Below, piece after piece: positions 44,518 through 58,379 of a stretch of 64,000 nt of DNA. The notes below the pieces were generated by a model. That model was not told the DNA's origin and made no database searches. It saw nothing but the letters and a program-made list of their open reading frames with translations. Each line of letters starts with the position of its first letter. Within the stretch, counting starts at the first letter, position 1. The stretch comes from Mesodorylaimus sp. YZB2_4. Lineage: Eukaryota; Nematoda; Enoplea; Dorylaimida; Dorylaimidae. Location: contig JASANH010000253.1 of NCBI GenBank assembly GCA_030248295.1, positions 62,001 through 126,000 on the forward strand. The letters run 5' to 3'. The position numbers and the translations under genes were made by a program.

Positions 44518-47500
44518 TTACACGAAATAACCATCTTTAAAATTTTTCCCATTCGCTTGTAATCTTCGACTCAACGAAGCCGAAGCTATCAAAGGCGGTG
44601 GCGGCGGGGCCATACCCGGTCTATCGAGGGCATACTGAGGCCGACGGGGCAACGTAGCCCCCACTCCCGCGTAATGTTGCCTTCTCAATCTATCGATCCC
44701 GTCCCGTATACGTCTCTGATCCGCCACCTTCAATCCCATCGATGAGAAATCGACCATAGTCAAGCGACTAATATCCAACACATTATGACGATTTTTATTT
44801 TTGAAAAGTGGAATAAATGATTCGAAATCCAATTCGCGTAAAAAATCCTCAATTCCAATTTGAGCCAAATGATAATCCGATGCCAATGGAGCAGACGGGA
44901 TAGCTGACGATGGAGGTGTCGGACCTGTCGATATAAACCCCGATGAACTGCCACTCAATGCATGATTGGCCATAGCCGCCGAGGTCGATGGACGCATAGC
45001 CGTCGATGAAGCCAGGCTGTTCATACTACCAGTATTCTGCGAAAAGGGTGACGAGCTGAAAAAACTCGTTTTTCATTCATTCGGCTCACATCCCAAATAT
45101 TAACATCTTACACGCTACTGACGGGCGAGAATAAAGTTTCCGGACACTGCAGAAATCGATCTAAAGTCTGCAAAATCGTCGAAAACACCGGCCGCGACTG
45201 ACGTTCCTGTTGCCAGCAGTTTCGCATTAATTGATACACCGATTGCGGACATCCCTGAAGAGGAAAGATATAACCCACTGCATCCAGGCAAAAAACTTGA
45301 CCTAACCTCAGGCATTTCCAATCGATACCCATTTTCTATAGCCATGATCACGTCTTGATTCGTCCACTGACCATAAGGACGCTGGCCATAGGACATCACC
45401 TCCCAGATGACCACTCCGAAAGACCACACGTCCGAGGCTGATGTGAATTTTCTATATGACAACGCCTCGGGCGGCGTCCATCGTACGGGTATCTTGCCGC
45501 CTTTGGTCATATAGACCTGTTCGTCCATCCCTCCACTCAGGCCGCGCGATAAACCAAAATCGGCTATCTTGCACGACAACGTGGCGTCGACTAAAATATT
45601 TCTCGCCGCCAAGTCCTAAAAAAGCGAAGAGCCTTGGACAAAACTGCGATTGCCTGTTGCCTGCATCCCAAACATACCCTATGCACGTATCCCATATCAC
45701 TTAGGTAGGCCATACCGCACGCGATACCCCGTAGCATTGTGATCAGTCGACGCAATTCCAATTCGCCTTTGTTGGCCTAAAAGAAAACAAGCACTCTCGT
45801 TCCAACCCTCATCGACACCTACCCAGCACCGCACCTGCAAGAACTTATCCAACGATCCGTGTTCCACGAATTCAGTAATGATCATCACCGATTCCTTCCT
45901 CGTCACCACTCCTTTCAACTTGATCACATTCTCGTGATCAAACTGGCACATAATCGATGCCTCCATAAGAAAATCTGATTTGGCCTTCTCCGACGATCCT
46001 GGCTTCAACGTTTTTATAGCCACAGTCTCTTTAGTGCCGCATCGACCATTCACCACCAGCAGCTTGCCCTTGCACACTTTCCCAAACTCGCCTTCTCCAA
46101 TCACTTGCTCGATTGTGATATGGGCCGGGTCAATTTCATTCGTAAATTCGCCCAATCGCCGATTCGGGTCTTCGTAGGTCAGCGGATCGACGTATTGTCT
46201 AGTTGAACTAGTGAATGAGCCAAAAGCGGACGAGGGTGAATGTTGCGAGTTGGACAGGAAGACTGAAATTGAGGCTAGTTGTAAGCTAGGCTATGCCGAG
46301 TGAGCCACGCATATGTACTGCACCTAAGCCTGGCTAGGGAAGGAGAGAATGTCGGCTGGCTCAAATCGGTGGAACAAACATAAAGACCAAGACGACCCAA
46401 GGGTTGCTAGATGTGGAGTAAAGCCGCCGCCCCCCCCCCAAGTAAAGGACCAGGATGGGGAAGTTCAGTTGGACCCAAGAGAATTTCAGTTTTGGCGCGA
46501 AATTCAATTTTTCCGATTAAGCATAAAGCACCCAATTGAGACACCATTTAAACTGCAGGGCATTTGTGTGAAATAAGATATATGTAAGAGCAGCGTGGGA
46601 AGACATTTTTCAAAAATTTCCGATTTCCACCAATGATTATGCCTGCATAGCTAGCATAGAGGACGGTTTCAGCCTACCTCTTCTCGCCATCGCTCCATCC
46701 TGATGCACCATTTGAGTACGATTATGATGACAATGAACAATTTGAAGTGGATCTAAAACAGAAAACATCAACTAGAAATTATTTTCACCAGCATACGACT
46801 CGACTTGTTGCATTTTTGTGCCTGAAATTTCCCATTTGGCCGCCAGTAAAAATGAACGAATGAAAAGGAAGCTTGTTTCCGAGATCTCGCACGAAACAGG
46901 GTGACGCTGAGCACGTTGGTGTTCAGCTAACTTCCCCTCTGCCCATGCCTATGTACATATGTAATGCCAAAAATTCTTTTTTTCATGATAATGAGGTTCG
47001 GATTAGACACTGCGGGGCCCCTCAGGTATAAACACAGTGTACAGCACCAATTTACTAGTCTCCCTGCTGACACCCTCGCGCGAACAAAGACTATCACGAG
47101 GACGACTGCCACAGCAAGCGCAAGGCCCACCTGTCCAGCATTCACTACCAACCTGGCTCACCCACTAGTCCAGAGGGAGCTTATATTTGAAGAAACGTCC
47201 TAGATTTATGACGCCAGTGCAACAAGGCGGAGGGAGATGAAATGGAAGTCTCTGCGACACAAACTCCTATTTAGAGAGTACTTTCCAGTCGAACTCGAAG
47301 GACGGCTGCAACATCAAACCGACTGGTCCTAATGCCTCCCCCGCCCGCACATTTTACACCAATAACTCGCTCACCTCTCTTCCCCTCCAATTTATCCAAT
47401 TCGCTCGACTGTTTTTCACCACACGGTTCTGTTCTGCCGCGACAGCACGTGCAATAAACGAGCAATAGGACTATGCCGAAAAACGCAAAGACGGCGATTG

Positions 47501-50500
47501 CAATGCCAACTTTGGTTCCATCGTCGAGCCTCAAACTATCGTCGAATACAATGTTAGTTACTAAAAATAGACAACATCAGTCAACCAACAAGCACTCCGT
47601 CAATCAATACTTACCATCACTCGAATTAGTCTTTGTCCATATAACGTCCGTCCAAGTGCCCAAACCATTGGTCAGTTCGACACGAACTTGGAACCCGTAT
47701 TCCGTATCCTGAAAGCGCATCACTCAGCGACTCCTCTTGCCTGTAAATACCCCACACCCTATCGCAACAGACTACAGGATCGCCCAGTGCACGCCATATT
47801 CATATGTCATACTTTCTCCATAGCCAAGCACTGTGCAGCGCACTCGAGGGCTAAGGAACACATAAATTGACAATGTTCATGTTCGTGTTTTACCTTATCA
47901 CTAAACGAGTATGCGCACTCGATGGTGAAGGGACACATTTTACACGAAATGGTTTCCCGGCCCGCGAGTCGAACACTCGCCCGTAACTGCGCACCTGGCG
48001 TGAGAGGCAGACGCCTAACCAGACAATCACTTTTCACCCAGGCGGGAGTCGAACCGTCTCCTCTAAGTGCGCACCTACGCGAGTGGCCGATGCCTCAGCC
48101 CGCGGGGCCTCCTAACCGCACGCATCAGACGATCTCCACTGGATCGCCCACTGCATCACTCCTACCGCATGTACTGTACAATGTGTAATGTGCGTCGTCA
48201 CGTAAACCCTTCACTCACTCCCGAGGGCTAGGTTTGACTGATCAGTCAGACTACACGCGTGCGGACCTATTCTGCCCCCATCCCTCTAAGGACAGAATGC
48301 ATGGTGGCTGAAATATCTTTTCTTTCCTCCTTACCTCATTTAGAAACCGCGTTTTTTAAGAAGCGTTATAAGAAGCCTGTGTACCTGAACATCAGTCAGT
48401 TCATATTCTCGCTCCAGTTCCTGCTTTAAGCTCCCGTTCCTAGTCCGACCTGACCCCTTCCCTGCCCAAAAAACGTCTTACCGGCCTTAAATTCCGAAAA
48501 ATAAATCCTGGCGAATAAGTCTTGGCAGTTTCATTAGTGATCTCTGCCGACCCTCGTCCATCGCCTTTGTGCACAGTCGGCGGCACAAGCACCACTCTGC
48601 CACTCGAGCGTTCCTTCGTATATAACCGTACCAGATAATACTTTACACTGTCTCGCCACTGCTCCGAATCCGAGGCCGATTGTCTCCATAATTGGAATCG
48701 TCTGGCCTCCTCCTCCGTCCACACTTGATTCGGCGGCGGGAATCGAGGCGGTATGAATATGTAATCGGTCGGTCTCAAGAACGGAATGGGTGAATTCCAA
48801 CTAATCGATATTTCCGACGATGACACCCAATCGATTCGTATAGTTTCCATCTTCGGATCCTTGCTAACAGCTAAGGTGGTAATATTGATGGTTGCAAATG
48901 CCGGTGTCACCTTGCCGTTCAACTGACTGACGTAATCATTCTCGGCGTACACATACACCAAATACGACACGCCCGATTCCAGATTCGTCAACGTCACACT
49001 CGTTCCATTCAATCGATTCTTCCTCGGCACGTAACTTGTATCGTGCGGACACGAAGGACATTCGACTCGGTACCAAATGTGCGAACGACCACCACTATCC
49101 ACCGGTTCCGTCCACACTATGATCACTTGCGACTCGTCAGTTTTCAATGTCCGCAAATTACGGGGCGGGGACGGAATTCCACGACACGGCGCCGATTTGA
49201 GATCGGATGGCGATCGATAAGATCCAGGCTCACATTCGCAGTACGTTGAACCGGGTGTCTTGCTTGTGCTTCTGGCTGGACAGGCCATACAGCCAGCGAT
49301 GCCAGGCGTGTCCTTATAATACCCGACGTCGCATGCTGAAAAGCAACACACACGTCACACTGCAGTAATCAGGCTTGTCTGAGCCATGAACTGTTGTGGA
49401 TTTATTCGTCTTCGCCAGGGAAACCCCGTCCGGTTGATGCTTCAGCCTCCCACAACAAACTGCCGCCAGTTTCTGACAAATCGCTCACCTGGATGGAGTC
49501 TATCTGTATACGGCTACAATAATCCAGATCAGGCAGTCCCGATGCCCATCTTCCAAGCGACACCCAACTGTCCTATATTTGATAAGATCAAAGCGCAGCT
49601 GCTATGGGACCACGACTCAAGTCATTTCCAAGTGCTTTAGAGAACACAAACACCATTTTCCAACTAAACAACGACACCCATTCCAGACACTCGAATGCTA
49701 TGGTGAGTTGGTTACACTCTCCACGATCCTCAAAGCATGTCCTTCGTAACCTAACCCCTTCCAAACACCAGTCCCACCTGGTCCTATTCCCCACTTCTGG
49801 ATTGCGAGCCTTTCCAGCCAATCATATTCCCAGTCATTTATTTAATCTGTATTCCTTAATGCCCCCTCGGCCAGCCTATCCCTTCCCATTTTCCGCATCC
49901 TGTTCCCCATTCATCTTACATCCAAACCAGCCGTTGTTCTCACGTCGAGTCGGCCCTAAATGGCACAGACGACAAATGATTGACGATTTCGGCCAGACAC
50001 AACAAATCAACAATTTAAAGGGCCCTGTCCCTCTCACTCGGAACATCGTTTTATATTTGTTCAAATAACCAACACCCATCCATCAAACCCAATCCAACTC
50101 GACTCCCACGTTGGCTCACATCGCGCAGCCACTTCAACATAAACATCCAAGTGTAAGTTTTAAAACTGGACACATATGAACATGGTCTGGATCCAAAGGA
50201 GGACGAGGATAATTTACAATTTGTATGTGTAAATTTTCCCGCCGTTTTTTAATTTGATTTTTTGACGAAAAACTGTTTCTACATAGATGCTTTTACTAAA
50301 AACTCCTGCGACAATGGCACTGGCAGCCATAATTCACTCGCTGTGTCGTGGAGTCGAGTTAGATTGGGCATGACGGATGGGTGTTAGGATGTTCGGAGTG
50401 AAAAGGGCATGCCCCCAATTTGTTGACTCGTTTTTTCTAAGCCCATAATTTTGGGGTTGGGTAGACCTGCTTTGTCATCCAACTTCATCAGGGGTACGGT

Positions 50501-53500
50501 TTTCCATTAGATCTGCCCATATATGTATGGCCCAAACCACACCGACTTTTCCAACATGGCTCTATCCCGCAATTGGTTGACTGAAAGGTTATCAAGGGTC
50601 TCCGTTTATGGTCCCCTCCTAGTCCAACCTGACGGACGCATAATTTTCTGTACGAGGCAAGAAATGTCGTTCCTTCGCCAAACTTACAGCATATTTTACA
50701 AATTCCACATACGTACATGCATGCATATGAAAATTACACCCCTCTCTCCAGCACCCTCATCTTTCCCATACCATACCACGGTTGGTGCAAGTTTGAAAGC
50801 AGACATTTCAGGCTGCATGCTACATGCGCTTTACGAGTTCTGCTCCTCGGTCTTCTGACATGGTCAATTCAACTCAAAATCGCCCCTTGTAAACCCTTGT
50901 GTCCATGACCAGCAGTCTTCTCTCATCCCATCGACATATGGAAAACCCCTCGCCTCCTATCCTCTCTTTCGCAACCACAATCTTCAATTCCCAATCGACA
51001 ACCAGTGTTTTTCTCTTTTTTAGGGCAAACTTTATCTTCTTTCCAAAATCTCAAACCGCCCGCCCGCACTAACCGAGTGTTCAAGACGAGAGAGGCAAGG
51101 AAAAGAACGGTGTGACGATTTTCGAACCGACCACGGATTCATGTCCGACTTATCGCCCCAAACCATCACTCCCTATTTCTTACTTGACTGATGTACATCA
51201 GGGACGGCCGCAGTTTCAGCGGGCCGTTTGATCGACAGAGGCGCCTAGTCGTCATTCACATTCATAGTTTGGTCTCAGATAAGACAAAACATTTTATGGC
51301 CGTCTATGGGCGTGTGTGAGTAATGGACTTCTTATCAACCCTTTTTAACCTACGACACGAAAAAGCTTTAGAAAAACATTCAAAAACCCTTATTTTCGAT
51401 TGGTTTTACATAGTGACACTGATCGCCTAGGCTGTTTCTATTGTCATAATATACGCACCCTGCTCAGCTCCTTGTTTCCTTATCTATCTACGCAAGACAA
51501 CTAATCCGCCCCGCCTCCGTCTTCTAACTGCATCATTAAAATTCGATATCAGCCAGTCCCAAAATAGAAAAATCTTTTAAACTCAACTCCACCAGCAGTC
51601 TTTCGAGAATAGCCAATTCGTAGGCCACTGACCAATGTCCACTCGCTCGTTTCCACCTACTAGGCCAGCCCCAATCAACGATTCCATTCCCCGCGGAGAA
51701 AAGCATCGTGCATTGAGAAAACTAAATTACATATGCACCTCGTTTCATTTCCTTCCACCACCCAAAATCGATCATCAATACTAAAATGATTTCGGCCACT
51801 ACTAATACTATCCCTCCTTATGCCTCTTGAAACAAAACCTCACACTGCACTGCACTCTGCTGACATCCATAATTGTCCAGATTACCCTTCAATTATCGAC
51901 CTAATTGAAAATTTTCTTTCGCAAATTCAACAAATTCCTTATGCTTACCCTGCCAATTCTCTATTTTGCCGGAACCATTTCGCTCTTCCTGGCCTACTTA
52001 CAATAAATCTCAGATCATCCAAACAATTTCCATCCATTACAAACCCAGAATCCATAGTCCATCTTTCTTACATTTTACGAACCTAATGAATTTGCGAGCT
52101 GGCCCTCAATCACCTTGGTCTGATCGATTACACCTTACCTTTGCTGGCCTGGCCTGACACTTAATGGCCTAATCTTTCATCCATTCATGACATTGGTACT
52201 TACGTAAACATTTCATCCCATCTGCCCGATATCCCGGATTACATTGACAGCCCCCGCTCGGCAAATCCCACGATCCATCGCCTTTGCAATAATACTTGGG
52301 ATTGGTCGAGCCAGCTGGCACATTGGCATTCTCAACACACCGTCCATACACCACTTGCAGCGCTGTCATATTCGGCCCGACCACCATTTCGGGAAACACG
52401 GCAAAATTGGTGATTTTCTCTTCGCATACTTCGTAAAATATCTGAAATAAGAAAATAGGACTGCACTGCCTCATCTGATACAAGGGATCCAAGTCAGAAC
52501 CGCCATGTCATATCACTCCTTCGCGGACCCCAACATCGATCGAGCTGGTCGATGTTGGGGTCCGCTAAAGAGTGATGCGGCATGGCCAGATCAGATTAGA
52601 TCAGTCGATGTTGGGCTGTAAGACATCGGACGTTCGTGAAGGTAGACAGAGAGACTACTTCCTCACATCCTCACAGCACGAATATCAGGCCCATGCTCTA
52701 AAGGCCCTCTTCCCAAAACGGGGTAAAGGTCTGATGGTCCATCCCATCGCATACCTTGACCGCCAGCAACGAAATACACGCCCCTTCATCCCTGAAGGCG
52801 AAATAGACGCCTTTTTTGGTGACAGGCACGTAACTGGTCTCCACACTGACAGCCATATCGTCCTGATCAGTGAATCGTCCATTTGATGCCGTGATCCGGT
52901 CCACTCTCTTGTACGCATCCGGTCCCGCGTCCGTCCAACTCGGTTGATCGCCAGTGGCGAAATCCACATCCGCCTCGTACGCCATCAACGTAAACGTCTC
53001 CTTGCACGATCGCACCGTGTGCGGTACATTCTTGCAATCGCGTATGGTGAATGTCATCTCGATCGATATCCTCCGAGCGTCGCCTCGTTCGATGAAAGGA
53101 GTACGCAGCCAATTGTTCACACTGTCCTTGCGTACATCGCACACAATATACGATCGCCAATTCACACCATCTTTGGTGCTCGTGTAACTTTCCTCCGTCC
53201 ACTAAAACAAAGCGACGCCCTTGGTAATTGCTCTAACACAATGTCTACACGTCCTAAGAGCCTGACAAAAGTTGACCATCAGCAGCCACACAACACACTC
53301 ATGCAATCCGCGCTAGTGGGACAACCCGTCCTCTTGATGTTTCATGAGTCCTACGACAAGTAGCTGTAATTGCTCAAGCTTTTATGCAATGTCAGTAGAA
53401 GCCTCGGGTCGTCCAAAGGCTGAATAGGACTTGCCAGAGAATGGTTCAAGCCACAGAAACGATACCACGTGCAATAGTCCCCAACACACCTTATGCTGGG

Positions 53501-56500
53501 TTTGTGTCAACCCCCACTCGCACGAGTCGGCCCTGAGATTGAAGTGCTCACAAAGCAGTTCAGACCAGGAACTCAAGATCAGTCCTTGTCGACGCCTGCA
53601 AATCAACACAGTCACGTAATCTCGACCTCGCTCTCAGCTCTGATATCTAGCCCTGACTGACTACGGACAGGCAGACAGTTCCCTTCCCCTGAACCAGTAC
53701 ATTGATAAGTGAAGATGAACACATGCATTAGGCCCCCAAAGTATCACATCCGCCACCACCCTGGTATTCCTCCATGCACGGCCATAGGGCGAGGGTATGT
53801 TGGCCAACCCTCCTGCAGTCGGTTGGACGGCTAAGAAGATTTTAAGGATCACCCTGTCATGGGCACGTTTCACGCCTGCCCTAGGATATCCATAGCAGGT
53901 GCCATTATCGCATTTTATTGCGCATGACACAGCTCCTTCGCCAGAAATTTCGAATTTAAAAGATGGCGGGCAAAATTGCATCCCCAATTCAGCACTTCCC
54001 ATTCCAGCTGTTCCCTAACACAAACTCATCGCCATAGGGACCCTAATTGTCAAACAGGGATCTGCCTTATCCGGCCGATCCCTCTGTGATTTAGCCCAAA
54101 AGCTAAGCAGAGGCGCAACATTGCATCACAAGGGTAGTCAGTCTCCCGAATACTGCCTGGTTCAAGGGAATTTCAAACCAGATATTGGCTATATCGCTCT
54201 GAAAAATGATCACTTCAACGCTTCATAAAATTGATCTGCTTCCAATCCTTCCTTACAATTTTCTTCTGCCTGAATTCGAGCATAATCTGTTCGCACGCAC
54301 AGTCACAATATCAGTGACACCCTCAATGCCACTCCTAGCCATACCCAGTCCCTCAGTAGCACGAGTGCTCTCTCACCCCCTGTTCTCCTTCCTGTACTCT
54401 ATCCATTCATCTCCATACATTTTTAATTCGCTCCCCCCCCCCCCCGTCTGTCATGAGTAGATTTCTCAGCTCCCTTCGAATGTGAAAACACACAAAAACT
54501 CGCTTCCCTTCACCGCCTCTATGAAACCGAATCGAAGACGACACTTATAGTCAATCATACAATCTACACTCATAACCCTCTCGCTTTACAACGTGTCACG
54601 CTCGGGCGAGCGTGAAGAATCAACGACACTCGAGACGACTGACTAGGACCATGACCTCCCCCTCCACCATCTTCAAACACCAAACTTCCTTTCCACAGGC
54701 CTCACTGAAAAAACCTTTACACTTCGTGTATTCATTCTATTATCTAGTTCAAGGACATCATCTGCCCAGATTACAATGGACCACTTTACACATTGTACAA
54801 GAACTAGAAAACAACTAGACACCAGAATATGATTCAAGGTTTCTTAGTGCAACAATGCTTACGACCACCCACCAGCCATATGGCCCGTTTGGTGCAACAG
54901 TCAATCATCGCATCGCACATCCATCAGGACAGGACAGCCCCACCCGACTGACTATGTATGCACACGTTCCAAATAACCACACAGTCCTCATATTCCGTTA
55001 AAATGTACTGTACCCACAACTTACCCCGTCTTCCGATATCTCCGACGACGTGTACGTTGTCCATTTCAGTTCCAATTCCTGCGTTGTGTCTAATAATGTC
55101 ACTGAAAAAGGGAATTTCTTTAGCTCCTCCGAAAACTTGTGCACTTGGAAAAGTAAAGTATTTCGAAGTGAAAACACAAAAAATGCCAAAAAAAGCAGGA
55201 ACGATTTTTGAATTTAAAAAATTGAAAAACTCCCCCGAAGAATTATTATAATAAAAGGCGGACACGGAAATCCTCCCCACATCTAAAATGATAGCTTGAT
55301 CACGATCAGTACAATAGCATATCGCTGATCACAATACAGACACAAAATTGCTGATCGATCGGGGGATGCTGGCCCTAGGTCTGGATCGACCTGATCCTAT
55401 CCTGATCCGATTCGCATGCCCTCACCAACCTGCTCTTTTTCCTAGCTGTCACTGTTCCTCAGGACACAGGAAAAATAACCAGCCCCAAAAATTGGGATTT
55501 TCAACTATTAGGAGAAAAGATGGGTTTTTCTAATCTCATATGCCATACACTCACTCCAGCAATGACCGAGTCGGGTCTGTATTGCGCCTGCTCTCATTTG
55601 TTTTCTGGCGTGTTGTACTTTTTTCGTTGATAAAGGAGCGTCGAAAGAGGACGAGAAGCTGAAGGTTATTTTAGCTCAAAAAGAAAGATATTTTGGCGGG
55701 GATTCAAAATTCTGATCCAGCCAACCCGCAGCTTGTGCTTGTGTCGATTCCCCCAAATGCTGGCCACCAATGACCACTGGGTCAGATCCGTTTTAGACTC
55801 CAGCTATTCTCTGTCACAAAAAGACCTTGCAAATCACTCCCTCTTTCCTGTCTCTCATTTGCATTCAGTTCACTTCTGTTTCATTTTTCAAGCAATAACA
55901 CACGAAACCACTTCAATTCTATACATTTGTTCTATTATTCAATTGGCAGCGTCTATCGCCATCAATTTTCGAGCAGTCTATTTTCCTCGCCCACAAAGAC
56001 TGCCCCTTTTTCTATGACTGACCGAATCGAACGGACGCGAGCCACCTAATACGGGCCAATGCTCGCATCGATCAATGACCGAGCTGGCATTGGTTTTTCA
56101 TCCCATGGCCATAAATGACGCGTGAAATCAATTTCGACAAACTTATTACTTTCAAGCTCTTGTAAAACCCGTAATAGACGCTATGCACGCCTTGACTGAG
56201 ACCAGGCTATTTCTACCTACCAGCCATGAGCGTGCCGTGCCAGGATGGTAATTAGTTTATTGCAATCCGACGACGCCCAAACGCATCCGAGACTCAACGA
56301 GAATATGAACTGCTTCGCATCGAATTGATGACTGACCAAAGCCAACACGCACTTTCCCTCACTATTGGGAGAAATCTCGTCACTTTCCGTCAACCAGAAA
56401 CGGAAATTGGAAGCCGAATGACAATGAGAAATGGGATAAACAAAATAAGACTCCTAGATGACTAATAAGAGACACCCGAGGGAAATAAACATATTCTGAC

Positions 56501-58379
56501 ATTACGTACATAAGCGAGTTTTTTATGAGTTTAGAATTTTGGATCATATTTTTTTGGCCATGACTTATTGTCGAAGAGTGCAGATTCTTGTGACTAAGCA
56601 TTATAGACGTGATCTTTGCTCATCAAATGCTATTTTTTCTTCAAATACGCGTCTGTGATCTTTTCTCTAATCTCCGTGGTATTCTTTTGCCTGCTGTTTT
56701 TACACGCCTTCATCCTAGAATTTCTTGGCACATGCGACTTTCTCGGTGCTCCTTAGACTTCGGACACTCCAGACAACAATACCAAATAAGGCGAATTTCG
56801 AAACTTATCTCACCTCCTAATTTCGATGAATAGGAAATGGAAGGGTAGCCAGGAAGGGTGGCAATCAAACACTACCAAAACAGGTAAACAATCGTAGACG
56901 GTTCCCCCCCCCCCCCCCCCAAGCCAGACACAGACCACACACGATGGGCAAGTAAAACGTTATAGGAAAAGCCAATTTTTCCTTCTTCTCGTTTCAAATC
57001 AACCAACCGACTGGTACGAAAATGTACTCGGTGAAAAACCTAATCGAGATAATGGTCTTGTTGGTCGAATTTTACAACTGCTACCTTTCCATAAACACTG
57101 AACAAAAGCTCGTTGTGCGTACTTTGATAAAATTGCTACCTCCTCCTGTTCGAAAGGGGTCCACTCAAGTAAACGCAATGGTCATAAAATGAACATTAAC
57201 CTTTTCGATAATGTTAGCGATCCTTTTTTAAGACTGTAGCAAAAACCAAACGACTAAGCACAGATACGCCCTCGAATGCCAGTAAATAAGCTCAATTGTA
57301 TGAATTATTTGAAGCTGAAACGAAAATATTCGTGCGGATTTGTATTTCAATTGACTGAAAAGCTAGTTTTAAAAGAAAACTTGTTGAGGTACAAGCAAAC
57401 CTGAACCGAAGTTAAGATTAGACCTAAGCTAAGCTGAGAGATAAGACGCCCGCTCGACTATTCTCTCCTGAGGAAGAAAAGATCAAGCCATCACACAATG
57501 ACAGGCAAATAAAAACCAGCTAGGACACTGGACCAGCGAAAAAACCATCGAATCCTGCGAGCACGCCTCGCACACCCTCTGGTTAACGACAGTCACTTGG
57601 ACAATGTAAATATACAGAAACGAGAATGCAAACAGTAAAGAAACGTTGGAATTGCCAACAAGACTGCCCATTTATATATTTGGACAGTTTGCTTTTACAA
57701 ACCCCCGTGGTTTATGCGTCCTCATCACCACCGCCCCCTGGCCCAAGCCGCGACTAGGCAATCAACAAACAATAGGAACTGGCCATGAGAGAGCCTTCAT
57801 TCCATGCACCATAAACGGCCAAGGACCAAATTGTCAATGTCTAATGAGCCATCTGTCGGAAACGGATGAAAAAAATTCGAGTACGTCCTATTGTCCTCGA
57901 TGATTGAGATCAGGGAATTCAACGCGATCCGCGTCATCCCACCCAGCGCGTGATTAGGTTTTTTGACAGAAATTACACGCCGATGCCGTTTTTGATTTTG
58001 ATTGATTGGTGAATAAATGGAAATTGTGCTAGAATTTGAAAAATCGGGTTTGAAAGAAAGGCGCGAAAAACATTTTTGGCTTTAATTACAAAAAAAACTC
58101 CTAGGCCACAACCCGAAAAAACGGCACTTCTTTTTATTGCTTGACAGAAAAACCCGAAATGAGACGAGTTGTAGGGAAAAATGAAGAAATATCAGAAAAT
58201 AGCTATAAATAAGAAAAAAATGAAAAACCCTTTCAGGTCTAGTGCCGAGATAAAAAGTGAAGCCGAGAACTGGCGAGCTTCTCGCAAGAAAATCTTAGCT
58301 TACCTCTTTTAGCGGCTGATATCCCAATAAAACAAATAAAAATTAAGCAAGTCCGAAATGATAAAATTTCGATGGCCAT
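44518..58379 (-). CDS. vab-1: Eph receptor tyrosine kinase, 12 exons, complete
   Basis: Exons (minus): 58379-58304, 55101-55025, 53201-52755, 52441-52204, 49335-48482, 47708-47615, 47560-47375, 46262-45835, 45776-45678, 45615-45307, 45254-45112, 45055-44518. All introns are GT/AG, all phases agree, total 1162 aa. Domains: signal peptide (1-25), ephrin-binding domain (about 26-205, with [35 protein letters not shown]), Cys-rich sushi/EGF-like region (about 206-325), two fibronectin III repeats (about 330-590), membrane helix (613-635), juxtamembrane [11 protein letters not shown] (680-690), kinase (GEGEFGKV 713-720, Lys741, HRDLAARN 832-839, DFG 852-854, WTPPEAL), SAM domain (about 1045-1112) and C-terminal GYFV. 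All catalytic residues are present. Eph receptors bind membrane ephrins to guide cells and axons. The symbol assumes this is the single nematode Eph receptor. Confidence 0.9.
47866..48030 (-). repeat. tRNA-derived SINE in Eph intron 5
   Basis: On the minus strand an A-box-like TGTCTGGTTAGG (about 48017-48028) and a B box GTGTTCGACTCG (47973-47984) precede a body and tail nearly identical to 2030-2116. It lies wholly within the intron 47709-48481. Confidence 0.7.
48038..48260 (-). repeat. Second, diverged tRNA-like repeat
   Basis: A B-box-like GGTTCGACTCC (minus strand, 48047-48057) is followed upstream by an A-box-like GGCTGAGGCATCGG. Further body similarity (CCTTCACTCACTCCCGAGGG near 48206-48225) suggests an older SINE copy adjoining the first. 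Confidence 0.45.
52502..52586. repeat. Strong hairpin in Eph intron 3
   Basis: GCCATG/CATGGC ends and a stem built on CGGACCCCAACATCGA pair around a loop of about 10 bases. Nearby GATGTTGGG recurs at about 52608. It could be a foldback element or an intronic RNA structure. Confidence 0.55.
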
